Shown here piece after piece: positions 9,556-19,251 of a stretch of DNA of 64,000 nucleotides. Position 1 is the stretch's first letter. Each line of letters starts with the position of its first letter. Under the pieces are notes generated by a model. The model saw nothing but the letters and a program-made list of their open reading frames with translations, had not been told where the DNA came from and did no database searches. The position numbers were made by a program, and so were the translations under genes. Source of the DNA: Deltaproteobacteria bacterium (GTDB taxonomy: Bacteria > UBA10199 > JACPAL01 > JACOUP01); NCBI GenBank assembly GCA_016177765.1, contig JACOUP010000008.1, positions 1,275,165 to 1,339,164 of the forward strand. Direction: 5' to 3'.

Positions 9556-10558
9556 GATTCAATTCTTTGATAGAGACAAGCCGGTTTTCCCGTGCTGAAA
9601 TACGGATCGCTTCCATTACTTTTGACTGTTGTAACAAATCCTCTTCATAAGAAAAGCTTTCTTTCTTTTCTCCACGGATGACCTGACTGAATTCATCGAT
9701 CATTAACTGGCTTTGGTCTACCCAGGGGATGGTGGTAATTTCTTCCCGATCATCGGCAAAGCGGACGTGAAGGATCGAATCACTATTGGGTTTGAGAGCA
9801 TAGGCTCGTTGTAAATAAGCAGAAGCCTTATTTCCCCACACATGATAGGTAGAACGAAAACAATTTTCATAACCGAATCCCCCAAAGGCAGTACGATGAC
9901 CAGGATAGACCAGGTAAAAGCTCCCTTGCAAATCAACACCAGTTTTTAGATCAAACTTTAAAGAAGCCATGACTCCTTCCGGTACAGATCCAAAAATCAT
10001 ACGGCTTGCACAAACGATGTAACAACCTGCATCATTCAAACAACCACCCCCCAAGGAGGGATCGAATCGAAATCCAGTTCTCTCTATGGCTTGTAATCCA
10101 TAATTTCCCTCAAAGGAAAAAATTTCACCAAATAAACCTTCCCGCTTCCATTCTAGAATTCTTTTATGCTGTGGATGAAAGCGGAACATAAAAGCCTCCA
10201 TCAAACGCAAACTTCTTTTTTTAGCCTCCTGGACCATGACTTGTGCCCTTGCAAAAGAATCAGTTGCCGATTTTTCACAAAGAACATGTTTTCCCGCCTG
10301 GATCGATTGTAAAGCCCACTCCGGATGCAATCGGATTGGCAAGGAAATATAGATGGCTTCTACGGAAGGATTTTGTAAGACATCTTTGTAACTTCCAGAA
10401 GCACAACCAAAGGACTTACCCCATTCTTTCGCCTTTTCAAGGCTACGGCTCCCCACCATTTCCAGGCTTGCAAAATTGGAATGAAGAATCGCGGGGATTG
10501 TCTTTCGCTTCGCGACACTGGAACAGCCAATAATACCGAATTTAACTTTCACAATCAA
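9545..10558 (-). CDS. Gfo/Idh/MocA family oxidoreductase
   Basis: NAD(P)-dependent sugar oxidoreductase of 337 residues. It has the N-terminal Rossmann motif GIIGCSSVAKRK and a typical substrate domain (FRFHPQHKR, GGGCLNDAGCY). The usual EKP motif reads CEKSA, with Ser in place of Pro. In deoxysugar pathways such enzymes reduce a 3-keto group. Position next to the cupin (possible keto-isomerase) and the C-methyltransferase is consistent with that, but this is inference. Ends convergently inside the cupin gene. Confidence 0.85.
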   Translation of the reverse strand: MIVKVKFGIIGCSSVAKRKTIPAILHSNFASLEMVGSRSLEKAKEWGKSFGCASGSYKDVLQNPSVEAIYISLPIRLHPEWALQSIQAGKHVLCEKSATDSFARAQVMVQEAKKRSLRLMEAFMFRFHPQHKRILEWKREGLFGEIFSFEGNYGLQAIERTGFRFDPSLGGGCLNDAGCYIVCASRMIFGSVPEGVMASLKFDLKTGVDLQGSFYLVYPGHRTAFGGFGYENCFRSTYHVWGNKASAYLQRAYALKPNSDSILHVRFADDREEITTIPWVDQSQLMIDEFSQVIRGEKKESFSYEEDLLQQSKVMEAIRISARENRLVSIKELNLKP

Positions 10559-10570
10559 AGTCTCCAGAGT

Positions 10571-12433
10571 TCATTCCACAATCTCAGAAATTTTGTTTAT
10601 TTCTTCCGGAGTGACCTGTTGAGGCCGGCGATCCAGGCCTAACTGTAGATTCCAGTAGTGAGTATACTTCTTACCTTTTTTCAAGAGGTCAAAATGGTTT
10701 CCTTGCTCTATCAACCGTCCTTTTTCCAAAACAAAAATATTATCGGCATTAGAAATGGTAGACAGTCTATGAGCAACAACAATCAGAGTGCATCTTTTTT
10801 TGAGATTGTTGAGTGCTTTTTGTATGAGTTGCTCTGAATGACTGTCGAGACTACTTGTTGCCTCATCAAGGATTAAGATTTCTGGTTTTCGGAGCAAGGC
10901 ACGGGCCAAGGATAATCGTTGTCTTTGCCCGCCTGAAAGGCGATAGCCCCTCTCTCCGACGATCGTTTGATACCCTTCCGGAAGTTCATCGATAAGATCA
11001 TGAATTTGTGCAGCCTGTGCCGCTTCAATAATCTCTTCGTCGGTTGTTCCCTTTAAACCAAAACGGATGTTGTCAGCGATCGATTCATTAAAAATAAAGA
11101 TATCTTGGCTTACAACACCCAAGATTTTTCTCCAACTGGTGAGGCTATACTCCTGAAGGTTGATGCCATCGACATAAATTTTTCCGGATGTTGGTTCATA
11201 AAGACGGACGAGTAGATCCACAAGGGATGATTTTCCAGAACCTGAAGCTCCTACAAAGGCAATAGTTGTCCCCTTAGGAATAGTTAAGGAAATATGATGA
11301 AGGGCATGTTTTCTGTCCTTCAGGTATTGTAGGGAAACGTCATTAAACTCAATCTTGTTCTCGAAACCTTGAAACTCTTTTCCATCCTTCTTTATAAATT
11401 CCTTATCCTGAGGGTCGAGAATCTCTTGAAGGCGAAGAAGGGGACCAAGATTATAGGCCGTAGTCCCGATACTGGTAATAGCCACTTGAAGACGATTCGC
11501 CATACGATAGACAACGGTTATAAATGTAAGAAGGACTGGAAGAGCCGTGAATGATCCATTGCCAAGCGCCCTAGAGCCAATGATTAAAAACAAACCAACA
11601 GCCGCAATGGTAATAATTTCATTCATTGGAGTACTTGAATAGTGCCAGAACTGGAGATGTCTCATTCCTTGGGCCATGCTTCTCAATACTTCAGAAATGG
11701 AGCCTAGGGTCATCTCCTGTCTCGCAAAGGTATGAATTTGACGAAGGGCGCTCAGGCTCTCCACTGTTTTTTTGCTGAGTTCGACAATTCGCGGGGTGAG
11801 TATCTTTGAAGAAGCCTCTATTTTTTTTATCAAGAATTTTTGCAAAAACATAAGAGGTCCGAAGATAATGAGTGCAATGAAAGTCAATTGGGGAGAAAGA
11901 ATCACCATCACAACGAAGGAGGCAAGAATCGTCAGAACGGCAACGAGGAATTGATTGGCTGCCCCCATGACCGTTCCGACGGCAACAGAGGGGGACGTAG
12001 CGTATTCTATAAGATCCCCCACCTTGTAACGACTGACACAAGGAAAACTTAAACTTAAGATCTTTTTGTAAACCCGATGCTGTACGTTGATTTGAACATT
12101 GGTTGCTAAATAGTAGGTTGCTAGTTGACCAGAGTATACGAGTAAACTACGAAGGATCTGGGAACTCACCGCAAGGAGGATAAGTCCTCCGAATAATTGT
12201 GGTGCTGTAAGATTATTGATCAAAGCCAGTAAGCTTGGAAAGTTTGATAAAGGCAAGGAGGACAGATTAGGAAGGGATCCTGATTGAAGAACCTGGAGAG
12301 CGAGCACGATAATCCCAAACGAACCTCCATCAAAAATGGCTCCGATAAGATTGGCCGCAAAAGAAAGCATCAACCAGACGGGGTATTGTAGGATATCTTC
12401 GCGGATTATTGTATAAACCAGATTTTTCTTCAT
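10571..12433 (-). CDS. ABC transporter, fused permease/ATPase (MsbA/PglK type)
   Basis: 620-residue half-transporter. About six membrane segments lie in residues 15-320, followed by a nucleotide-binding domain with Walker A GASGSGKSS, signature LSGGQRQRLSLARALL, Walker B ILILDEATSSLD and the H-loop AHRLS. Homologues flip lipid A or lipid-linked oligosaccharides across the inner membrane. Since no Wzx flippase is visible, this protein is the best candidate for moving the lipid-linked product. Start is ATG; no overlap with neighbours (12 and 16 nt gaps). Confidence 0.9.
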   Translation of the reverse strand: MKKNLVYTIIREDILQYPVWLMLSFAANLIGAIFDGGSFGIIVLALQVLQSGSLPNLSSLPLSNFPSLLALINNLTAPQLFGGLILLAVSSQILRSLLVYSGQLATYYLATNVQINVQHRVYKKILSLSFPCVSRYKVGDLIEYATSPSVAVGTVMGAANQFLVAVLTILASFVVMVILSPQLTFIALIIFGPLMFLQKFLIKKIEASSKILTPRIVELSKKTVESLSALRQIHTFARQEMTLGSISEVLRSMAQGMRHLQFWHYSSTPMNEIITIAAVGLFLIIGSRALGNGSFTALPVLLTFITVVYRMANRLQVAITSIGTTAYNLGPLLRLQEILDPQDKEFIKKDGKEFQGFENKIEFNDVSLQYLKDRKHALHHISLTIPKGTTIAFVGASGSGKSSLVDLLVRLYEPTSGKIYVDGINLQEYSLTSWRKILGVVSQDIFIFNESIADNIRFGLKGTTDEEIIEAAQAAQIHDLIDELPEGYQTIVGERGYRLSGGQRQRLSLARALLRKPEILILDEATSSLDSHSEQLIQKALNNLKKRCTLIVVAHRLSTISNADNIFVLEKGRLIEQGNHFDLLKKGKKYTHYWNLQLGLDRRPQQVTPEEINKISEIVE

Positions 12434-12449
12434 AATTCTATTTTAGAAC

Positions 12450-13493
12450 TCAAGGGAATTCTTTGAGAAGGCCCGTTTTAATTAGCGCAGTTTTGAGTTT
12501 AAATTTTCCGTGTCGGTACATTTTTTTTAAAGGGTCGGGTATTCTTTTCACGACTTGGGCTCTCCATGGAGACAAAGAGCCTTCAGTCATCGATTTTCGA
12601 AATCGCCAGCCGAGACCCCGTGTGATTCTTTTGTAAAGAGGCACGGGGATGTTTAGTAACTGCCTCATTTGAACTGTGGATTCATTGATTTCATAATAGC
12701 CGTTATAATGAAGGCAGAAAAAGGGGATCTTGTTCTTGAAGAAAAAGAGGTGGGATAGGAGTTCAAGATAAAAGGTAAATGGCCTTTCATTTTTGAATGA
12801 ACCGGTAGGTCTCATATAACGAGGGGAGATCTCTTTTTTGAGATTCCACCTATCATCAAAGAAATAATCGATCAGGGGCTTGTAAAAATTAACATAGTCA
12901 AGCAGGTGTTGTCTGCTTTGGAAGCCGATATAATTGCAATAGAGATCAGAGCAGTAATGGTAATCTTCGGGAATCCTCACCTGAAACAACTCTTCAACCA
13001 GGCGAAATGTTTCTTGGGTGAAAGGAAAGAATTTATGATTCCAGGCCTCGTTCTCAAAATTATGTTTCCATTCGTAGTTAATCCATCGCAGGGGGCGGTT
13101 ATAGCTGGGTAAAAAGCCCCAACCAAATCGGGATAGATAACCGAAGAGACGATCCCATTCTTTGTTAAGATCAGTCACCAGCCACCCATTTTTTTCGTAA
13201 AAACGGGATGAAATCATGAAAAAGGGGTATTGACAGAAACTGTTCTTTGCTTCCGAGAGAAGAAAAGACCATTCGCCAAAATGAGCAGCGCCCGCCTCGT
13301 GTATTTCAGGATCTATTGTCTTTTCAATGACGATATTTTTGCCTTCTAGAAGGGGGGGGCAAGTTTGGTCAATCAGGTAAAAAGCATAATTTTTATCGCT
13401 CTTCAGGAACCGTGAATCAACAGGTCTCTTTCCCTGTGTATGATTGCCATGGTTAAACTTATGGTAGGTAATCAGATAGATAGTTTCAGCCAT
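12450..13493 (-). CDS. unrecognised polysaccharide-cluster protein (347 aa)
   Basis: I do not recognise this family. ATG at 13493 overlaps the stop of the upstream gene by one base (TAATG), so I prefer it over the in-frame start at 13511. The protein is rich in aromatic residues (Trp, Tyr, Phe), has no clear signal peptide or membrane segment, and ends with a basic tail. No Rossmann, DxD or SAM motif is evident. A cytoplasmic glycan-modifying or glycosyltransferase-like role is possible from context, since it lies between an ABC flippase and a methyltransferase/GT2 pair, but this is not shown by the sequence. Confidence 0.7.
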   Translation of the reverse strand: MAETIYLITYHKFNHGNHTQGKRPVDSRFLKSDKNYAFYLIDQTCPPLLEGKNIVIEKTIDPEIHEAGAAHFGEWSFLLSEAKNSFCQYPFFMISSRFYEKNGWLVTDLNKEWDRLFGYLSRFGWGFLPSYNRPLRWINYEWKHNFENEAWNHKFFPFTQETFRLVEELFQVRIPEDYHYCSDLYCNYIGFQSRQHLLDYVNFYKPLIDYFFDDRWNLKKEISPRYMRPTGSFKNERPFTFYLELLSHLFFFKNKIPFFCLHYNGYYEINESTVQMRQLLNIPVPLYKRITRGLGWRFRKSMTEGSLSPWRAQVVKRIPDPLKKMYRHGKFKLKTALIKTGLLKEFP

Positions 13494-14374
13494 TAAATTG
13501 GATCCCCCCAATTGATGGAGACCGTTTTTGTCGACAACCAGTGGCCACGCACTTGATTTCTTACTTGAGGAGGAAAGGACTCCTCCATTTTTGAGAAAAA
13601 TTCATCCCCCAAGGTGCGAATCGATTTTTCAGGGGTGGCATCACTGAGAGGAAGAGACCCAAAAGCCTGGTTTCTTTTAATTCCGTTATATTTCTTTCTA
13701 AGAATAACGCCAATGTTTCCGTTATAACATTTTAAGCAGATCTCCTGGCAGTCAAAACCGGCACAAACAAGATGATAAATGAGCATCAAAGGAGAAGTTA
13801 TATTGATATGCCCGAACATGACGGTATGATCCACCTGAAAAGGAATGGTGAGTGCCAAGACCCCATTGTTATTCAGATCGTCAAAAATCTTGTCTAAGAA
13901 AATTCCTGGATTTCTCTGGTGTTCGTATATTTGACTGCACCAAATCGCATCGAATTTTTTGTCAAATTTTTGTTTTAAATAATCTTCTTTATAATCGGCT
14001 TCGTAACCGGGGGCTATTTCGATGGTTGTCACTTCTTTTCCAATATGTTGAAAAATCCTCGTGATCCTTCTTTCGTGGCTTCCCATATCGAGGACTGATT
14101 GGAAGGCAAAATGCTTGCAGAGCTTAAGCAGAGTCAGATGTGAGTAGTATACGGTTTCTTCCAGAATACTTTTTCCATTATCCACAATGAATCTTGTATC
14201 ATTGCCTGACCATGGTGTTGGGGGTGCTTTTTTCAGGATAAATCTTGGGAGAACGTCCTCCTTGTCGGCATACTCTCTTCCAGTGTCAGAACAACCTTCG
14301 TAGAAGCCGCTCGATTTATGGATGGCATAGCCAAAATGTTCAGTAAGGTTCTTGATAAACAATTTCCACTTCAT
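13493..14374 (-). CDS. SAM-methyltransferase-like protein with altered motif I
   Basis: 293 residues with a class I methyltransferase-like core around residues 90-200 (VLDMGS..., FDAIWCSQIYEH, LNNNGVLALTIPFQ). Motif I reads LDMGSHERRI instead of the usual GxGxG glycine loop, so SAM binding may be weakened or absent. It forms a pair with the GT2 gene upstream, mirroring the methyltransferase/GT2 pair at 24365-25998. Translation is probably coupled to the downstream 347-aa gene through TAATG. Methyl acceptor unknown. Confidence 0.68.
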   Translation of the reverse strand: MKWKLFIKNLTEHFGYAIHKSSGFYEGCSDTGREYADKEDVLPRFILKKAPPTPWSGNDTRFIVDNGKSILEETVYYSHLTLLKLCKHFAFQSVLDMGSHERRITRIFQHIGKEVTTIEIAPGYEADYKEDYLKQKFDKKFDAIWCSQIYEHQRNPGIFLDKIFDDLNNNGVLALTIPFQVDHTVMFGHINITSPLMLIYHLVCAGFDCQEICLKCYNGNIGVILRKKYNGIKRNQAFGSLPLSDATPEKSIRTLGDEFFSKMEESFPPQVRNQVRGHWLSTKTVSINWGDPI

Positions 14375-14385
14375 GGGTTTCTTCC

Positions 14386-15330
14386 TTATTTTTTAAATTT
14401 TCTATAAAAAAATCTAGCCCCTGGAATTTTTTTGACAATAACTATGATAATGATCCGAGCCGTATCCAGAAGACACACCTTCCAAAAATGGAGTGAGGTT
14501 AGCTTGAGATATCTTATCCGGCTTAGGGCGACACTAAGAGCTGAATAGGAAAACGTTGATAGGATTCCAGACTCCTTAAAGTTTTTACGAACGTCTTTGT
14601 GGGATTCAGAAAGAATCAGGTCAAAAAGTTTTTTGTAGACCAAACGTCTTTCGGTCCGCGATCTTGGGCGTGCTGAGTAAGAATTTGAGCTTGTCTTCCA
14701 GATTGCCAAAAGTTCCGGCGTGTAGCAGATACCATGTCTGAAGGCAATAACATGTAAAAGAAACCAGTCGCCATGCCATTTAAGCTCAGGTCTGAATTCT
14801 TTTGCCTCGACAAGAGACGAACGTTTTATAATAGAAGTATGGCCCGCAATCCAGAACCAGCGTTTCTTCATTTGTTGGACTAACTCTTCCGGCGAGAAAT
14901 AACGGGGGGCCTCAACTCCAAAATCATTTTGAGACGTTAGGCCTGTTGATTCATCAAGGGTAACCGAATTAGAACAACAAAGACCTGCTTCAGGGTATTT
15001 GATGAGAAGATTCATCGATTTTTCAAGAAAAGTTGGCTTAACAAGATCATTGGAGGAGGCGCTGTAAATATAATCCCCTCGCGTTAGCTTAAACATACGT
15101 TTTGCTGCTTCCATAACTCCTTCATTACGGTCGTTTCTGTGGAGGTGAATTGTGGGGTTGTCTCGAGCCAGCTCGTTTATAATCGAAACGCTATCATCGG
15201 TAGAGCCGTCATCAATGATGATTATTTCGTCGGGAGGGTAAGACTGGTTTAACAGACTTTCCAGCTTTTTCTTGATGTATTTGCCATCGTTATAATTAGA
15301 GATTGTTACCGAAAGGGTAGGTTTATTCAT
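14386..15330 (-). CDS. family 2 glycosyltransferase
   Basis: 314-residue GT-A enzyme. The N-terminus is typical of GT2 (LSVTISNYNDGKYI, then IIIIDDGSTDDSV). The expected second acidic motif reads SASSND where its paralogue at 25045-25998 has SAGADD. The shared WIAGHTSxxxR and HVIAFRxGICY segments show the two are close paralogues. A hydrophobic/basic C-terminus (IIIIVIVKKIPGARFFYRK) suggests membrane association. Donor and acceptor unknown. Confidence 0.85.
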   Translation of the reverse strand: MNKPTLSVTISNYNDGKYIKKKLESLLNQSYPPDEIIIIDDGSTDDSVSIINELARDNPTIHLHRNDRNEGVMEAAKRMFKLTRGDYIYSASSNDLVKPTFLEKSMNLLIKYPEAGLCCSNSVTLDESTGLTSQNDFGVEAPRYFSPEELVQQMKKRWFWIAGHTSIIKRSSLVEAKEFRPELKWHGDWFLLHVIAFRHGICYTPELLAIWKTSSNSYSARPRSRTERRLVYKKLFDLILSESHKDVRKNFKESGILSTFSYSALSVALSRIRYLKLTSLHFWKVCLLDTARIIIIVIVKKIPGARFFYRKFKK

Positions 15331-15339
15331 AAAATATTT

Positions 15340-15738
15340 CTAGCTTCGATGGAATCTTTTTAGGGCACGAAACATTATTGAAGGCATTTTGGAGACGGGA
15401 AGATCATTAAATGAAAAGGCTTTTACCATTTGTCCTTCCTTTAACTTGTGTTCAGACCAGACAGAATTAGCGTTGGCAATAAAAAACCAGATACGTCCCC
15501 TTACTTTCTGAAATTTGAAGAAGTATTCCGTAGACCAAAAAAAACGGTAGGTAGGGGGAGTAATTAACAACTCCTCTTGTATTTCCCTTTCGATAGCAGA
15601 TCTTGGTGTTTCATAGGCGTTTATTTTGCCGCCAAATAAAGACCACTTTCCAGGGGCTGGAATTGTTGGAATATTATCGCGTAGCTGAAGGACGAAGAGC
15701 TTGTTGAGTAAAAGTATGGCATGAACAGACTGAAGCAT
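15340..15738 (-). CDS. Nudix hydrolase-like protein
   Basis: 132 residues built around a Nudix box: G-K-I-N-A-Y-E followed by REIQEELLI, matching GX5EX7REUXEEXGU except that the late Gly is Leu. Nudix proteins cleave nucleoside diphosphate-X compounds; GDP-mannose mannosyl hydrolases of similar size occur in polysaccharide loci, so a nucleotide-sugar substrate is plausible. It lies between the GT2 and SDR genes in the same orientation. Confidence 0.78.
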   Translation of the reverse strand: MLQSVHAILLLNKLFVLQLRDNIPTIPAPGKWSLFGGKINAYETPRSAIEREIQEELLITPPTYRFFWSTEYFFKFQKVRGRIWFFIANANSVWSEHKLKEGQMVKAFSFNDLPVSKMPSIMFRALKRFHRS

Positions 15739-15764
15739 TGTTTAAAAGGGGGGTGAGTTGGCAG

Positions 15765-16613
15765 TTACCGGCTAGAGCTGCGCACAAGAAAATTATTCCC
15801 GTGTCTTCTCAGTTTGTACATGTTGATATCGGATTTTAAGGCCATGGCGAGTTGATCCCTCGAGGCCTCCTTCCACTGGTCATTGACGATGGAAAAGTTC
15901 CTGCCACTCGCGACCTCTTTTCCCTGTTCACGGAGCCACTCTATGCAATGGTAGATATCATCCATGCTGGTTCCGACACCACTTTTCATAAACTCAACGA
16001 GTTGGGGGTACTTTTTGTCAGTTTTATCCATATGTTCCAGGGTAATAAAGTGAGTCTTCGTTTTTGTCCATCCGGGACCAACGATAAAAATGTTTAAATC
16101 CTCATTTTCTGCATCGAGAAATTCACACATTTTAATAAGCATGATTTTGGAAACGGTATAAGCGGAGAAATTAACTACGGCATTATTTGTCCCGCCGCCT
16201 GCAAAAAAGACAACATCGCATATCCCTTTTGTTTTTTTCATGGGGAACAACTGATGAAGCACCCGTAACTGCTCAATGGCATTGATATGAATCGATTCAC
16301 TCCATTCGTCAAAGTTGCACTTAAAAAAAGGGACATGCGGCAAGGGAGTGCAGGGACAGGAGATAAAAACATCCCAAGCTAAGTTTAATTTCTTGTACTC
16401 GCTTATCAATTGGTCGATGCTTTCCCTATTCCCCACGTCACAATGGTATAAATGGCATCCTGGGATATCTTTAAGCTGTTCCAAATTTTTCTCTGTGCGA
16501 TAAGTCCCAATAATTCGATGGCCTTCTCCTGAGTATCTTTTTGCCAAGGCTGTTCCAATATCACTGGTCACAGACAAAATAAAAATAGTCTTCTTTCCTG
16601 AGCTCGTTGTCAT
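15765..16613 (-). CDS. short-chain dehydrogenase/reductase
   Basis: 282-residue SDR. The N-terminal cofactor motif is TSDIGTALA (variant of TGxxxGxG), an acidic-loop segment follows, and the catalytic YTVSK (YxxxK) is present with an upstream FFAGGGTNN segment. Overlaps the stop/start region of the large cupin-ThDP fusion gene upstream by 4 nt, so the two are probably translated together and may act on the same intermediate. Reduction of the ketone left by ThDP carboligation is a plausible job, as YerF does after YerE in yersiniose synthesis, but this is inference. Confidence 0.8.
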   Translation of the reverse strand: MTTSSGKKTIFILSVTSDIGTALAKRYSGEGHRIIGTYRTEKNLEQLKDIPGCHLYHCDVGNRESIDQLISEYKKLNLAWDVFISCPCTPLPHVPFFKCNFDEWSESIHINAIEQLRVLHQLFPMKKTKGICDVVFFAGGGTNNAVVNFSAYTVSKIMLIKMCEFLDAENEDLNIFIVGPGWTKTKTHFITLEHMDKTDKKYPQLVEFMKSGVGTSMDDIYHCIEWLREQGKEVASGRNFSIVNDQWKEASRDQLAMALKSDINMYKLRRHGNNFLVRSSSR

Positions 16614-19243
16614 TCTAGAACCATATCTTCTTCGAGAAGGTTAACGAACATATTTTTTTTCAACTCTCGTTGGCCGAGGAAAGGATACATGTCTTCTAGA
16701 GGTTTCGCAATCCATCGTCCATCTTGCCTAACAGTGAGTGTTATTCGGGGTACGGTTTCACAATAATCCGGGAGTTCTACAGTACAGATTGCCGGACCGT
16801 CAGGCGCCAAGAGTTTTTTAATTTTACTCTTGAGTTGGTTTGGTTTTTGAATTGAATCCATCACGAGTTTTCGTTTTTTGTTGAGAAACAATAATTCAGA
16901 GAGATCATTACCTTTTTTGTAATTGAGTCCCGTAAATCTTTTGCCAAAATATATTGATTGGAGTTGTTGTACATTATGGTTGCTGTTTCTGCTGCTAAGA
17001 ATAAATATTTTAACAGGAAGTTCCAGTTCGCAAATTGTCTTGAGAGAATCAATATTTTTTTGAAACCCATTATTTTCACAGAGACAGATTATTTCCTTCC
17101 CGCTTCCTAGGCTAGCGCCCAGTGCTCCAGGAATTGAGAATCCCTGGTATTCAAGGCCGGGAGAAGAAATAATTCTTTGTCCCTTTTTTACTTTAAAGGC
17201 TTGCATGACATAATCTAGAGTAGAACCTCCATCAACTACTATAATGGCATCTTTGCTGAGAAGACCACTCAAGGCCTCAACAAAATGGTAAGGGTTAATC
17301 TCATAATCTTTTGTGGCCAAATTATAATCGTGATGAGGGGGGTATTTTTTCTTCCAGTATTGGCATTTTGAGATCCATGCATCGTACTGAAAACTTTTCA
17401 ATTGATTTAAGTATTGTCCCATCTCATTGAGGAATTCTTTGGCGTCAGCATTGATTTGCAGGTCAGCGTGAACCGTAGGTTTCTTCAATTCATCAGGATC
17501 AATATCGATTAATATCTTGAAAGCTTTACGGGCGAAGGCTTTGTAGGTTCTTCCTACAAGAGGAAGTGATAGGCGAGCCCCAATGGTTATTAAAAGATCA
17601 CAATTTTGGATGATGAAATTTGCCGACCTTTGTCCATAGGTACCAGGGCATCCAAAATAATTGGTGAAATCCTCTGGAACAAGATCAATTCCTCTCCGAC
17701 TTACGAGAAGAGGGACCGAAAGAGATCTGATAAGTCTGTAAAGTTCTTGTTCTGCTTTCGCTGCCCTAACGCCGTAACCGGCCAATATCACAGGTCTAGA
17801 GCTGGATTGTAATAGATCCAGAATCCTTTTTATATTGTCTTGCAGGTTATTGGAAAATTTGTAGATTGCAGACTTGTTTTGCTTTAATGAGGAAAGTTCT
17901 GACTCATCTATGTTGGTTCCAAGGATATCTATTGGGATGTCAAGCCATGCAGGCCCCTGTCTTCCTTCTAAGGCAGAGGTGATAGCCTGCTCAAGGTCTT
18001 CTTTAATACAGGATGCCTCCGAAACAACTTTAGCGTACTTGGTGATAGGGCGCACTATATTGACGATATCTATTTCCTTGTTGGCTAATTGCCGGATCTT
18101 CTGGTTTGCGGGCATGTCCAGATTACTTGATCTCGATTGGGCAGATATGATGAGAAGGGGCGTGGAGTCAATCCATGTGTTTGCAAGTCCTGTTAGGGTA
18201 TTCATTGCAGAAGAACCAGAAGAAACGACAACAACTGCCAGTTTGCCGGTGAGTTTGGTATAAGCTTCACCGGCCAGCATGGCGGTATTTTCCGTACTAC
18301 AACAAAGAGATTGAAGGTCTGTGTCACGTACAATGGCATCTACAAGGTGGGCATTAATGGTATCAACAACAAAGAAGAAATTTTTAATCCCCCTTTTCTT
18401 CAGGAAGGAAACTATGAAATCTGAGAGTCGTAGTGTAAGATCACTTTTCTTGACGATAATAATCTCGATAGGTTCTCGAAGTTGAATAAGATGTTTTTGG
18501 CCTAAAAACTCTTTCCTAGAAATAGAATCACCAACACCCAACAAAACCTTACCCACCCTATCCGTTATTTCCCCTTTGAGAAGAACGATGAGGTCCCAAT
18601 CTCCCTGGGTATGCTTGGTAAATGATTCTAGGCAATCGATCTTGTGTAATTCGATACCGGAGGGACCGAATCGCTTCTTTATGTTATAGTAAATGTTGGA
18701 GTCTATAAAGGAAATATAGTTGTAATTGTGTAGATTAATCGAAAGGTTGCTTAACCCCTCATACCCTAATTTTTCTCTGCCGTAGTCATCGACGGCCCTG
18801 ACCAAGTCTCTTTTGTTGACCGGAGTTTCAATTTCCATGACAAAGGTGCCGTTATCAGAAATTGATTTTGTACGGTGAAAAACATTATTTCCATAAACCA
18901 TTCCCTTACCAGCCTCACGGAGGTATTCTCCCTCTGCGGTTGAACAAACAGCCTTCCCAGAGAGTACAGTGATTGAGGTTTTTTTTGAGAGGTGGGCATG
19001 AAGAGATGTCTGATAATCCTTCTGAATGTACAGGATCCAGACAGCTACAGTATCATTTTGATAAATAAGATACTCATACCCCCATGGTTTTCTCACAACT
19101 CCCTTTGAGTAGTCAAAAAAATCATTCGACAGCTGACTTTTATCAAATATTGTTTTGTTAAGAAGGATATGATCATGAGGAGATGGTTCTGCCTTTCTAA
19201 TAATTATATCAGAACTGTATTTTAGTTTTTTTTCGCCGGACAT
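16610..19243 (-). CDS. cupin fused to acetolactate-synthase-like ThDP enzyme, degenerate ThDP/Mg site
   Basis: 877 residues. Residues about 48-165 form a cupin resembling the mannose-6-phosphate-isomerase domain of ManC (KPWGYEYLIY, then SLHAHLSKKT with His82 and His84), and residues 170-270 may be a second cupin-like part. From about 272 a complete three-domain ThDP-enzyme fold follows. The catalytic Glu is kept (STENTAML, Glu318). However, the Mg/diphosphate motif GDG is ENN (723-725), and the partner NN is SS (750-751), in an otherwise well-aligned region. The C-terminal tail (KPLEDMYPFLGQRELKKNM) is shared with the two other ThDP enzymes of the cluster. It may be a pseudoenzyme, a regulatory partner or an enzyme with altered cofactor use. 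Confidence 0.85.
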   Translation of the reverse strand: MSGEKKLKYSSDIIIRKAEPSPHDHILLNKTIFDKSQLSNDFFDYSKGVVRKPWGYEYLIYQNDTVAVWILYIQKDYQTSLHAHLSKKTSITVLSGKAVCSTAEGEYLREAGKGMVYGNNVFHRTKSISDNGTFVMEIETPVNKRDLVRAVDDYGREKLGYEGLSNLSINLHNYNYISFIDSNIYYNIKKRFGPSGIELHKIDCLESFTKHTQGDWDLIVLLKGEITDRVGKVLLGVGDSISRKEFLGQKHLIQLREPIEIIIVKKSDLTLRLSDFIVSFLKKRGIKNFFFVVDTINAHLVDAIVRDTDLQSLCCSTENTAMLAGEAYTKLTGKLAVVVVSSGSSAMNTLTGLANTWIDSTPLLIISAQSRSSNLDMPANQKIRQLANKEIDIVNIVRPITKYAKVVSEASCIKEDLEQAITSALEGRQGPAWLDIPIDILGTNIDESELSSLKQNKSAIYKFSNNLQDNIKRILDLLQSSSRPVILAGYGVRAAKAEQELYRLIRSLSVPLLVSRRGIDLVPEDFTNYFGCPGTYGQRSANFIIQNCDLLITIGARLSLPLVGRTYKAFARKAFKILIDIDPDELKKPTVHADLQINADAKEFLNEMGQYLNQLKSFQYDAWISKCQYWKKKYPPHHDYNLATKDYEINPYHFVEALSGLLSKDAIIVVDGGSTLDYVMQAFKVKKGQRIISSPGLEYQGFSIPGALGASLGSGKEIICLCENNGFQKNIDSLKTICELELPVKIFILSSRNSNHNVQQLQSIYFGKRFTGLNYKKGNDLSELLFLNKKRKLVMDSIQKPNQLKSKIKKLLAPDGPAICTVELPDYCETVPRITLTVRQDGRWIAKPLEDMYPFLGQRELKKNMFVNLLEEDMVLE

Positions 19244-19251
19244 GGTTTTAA

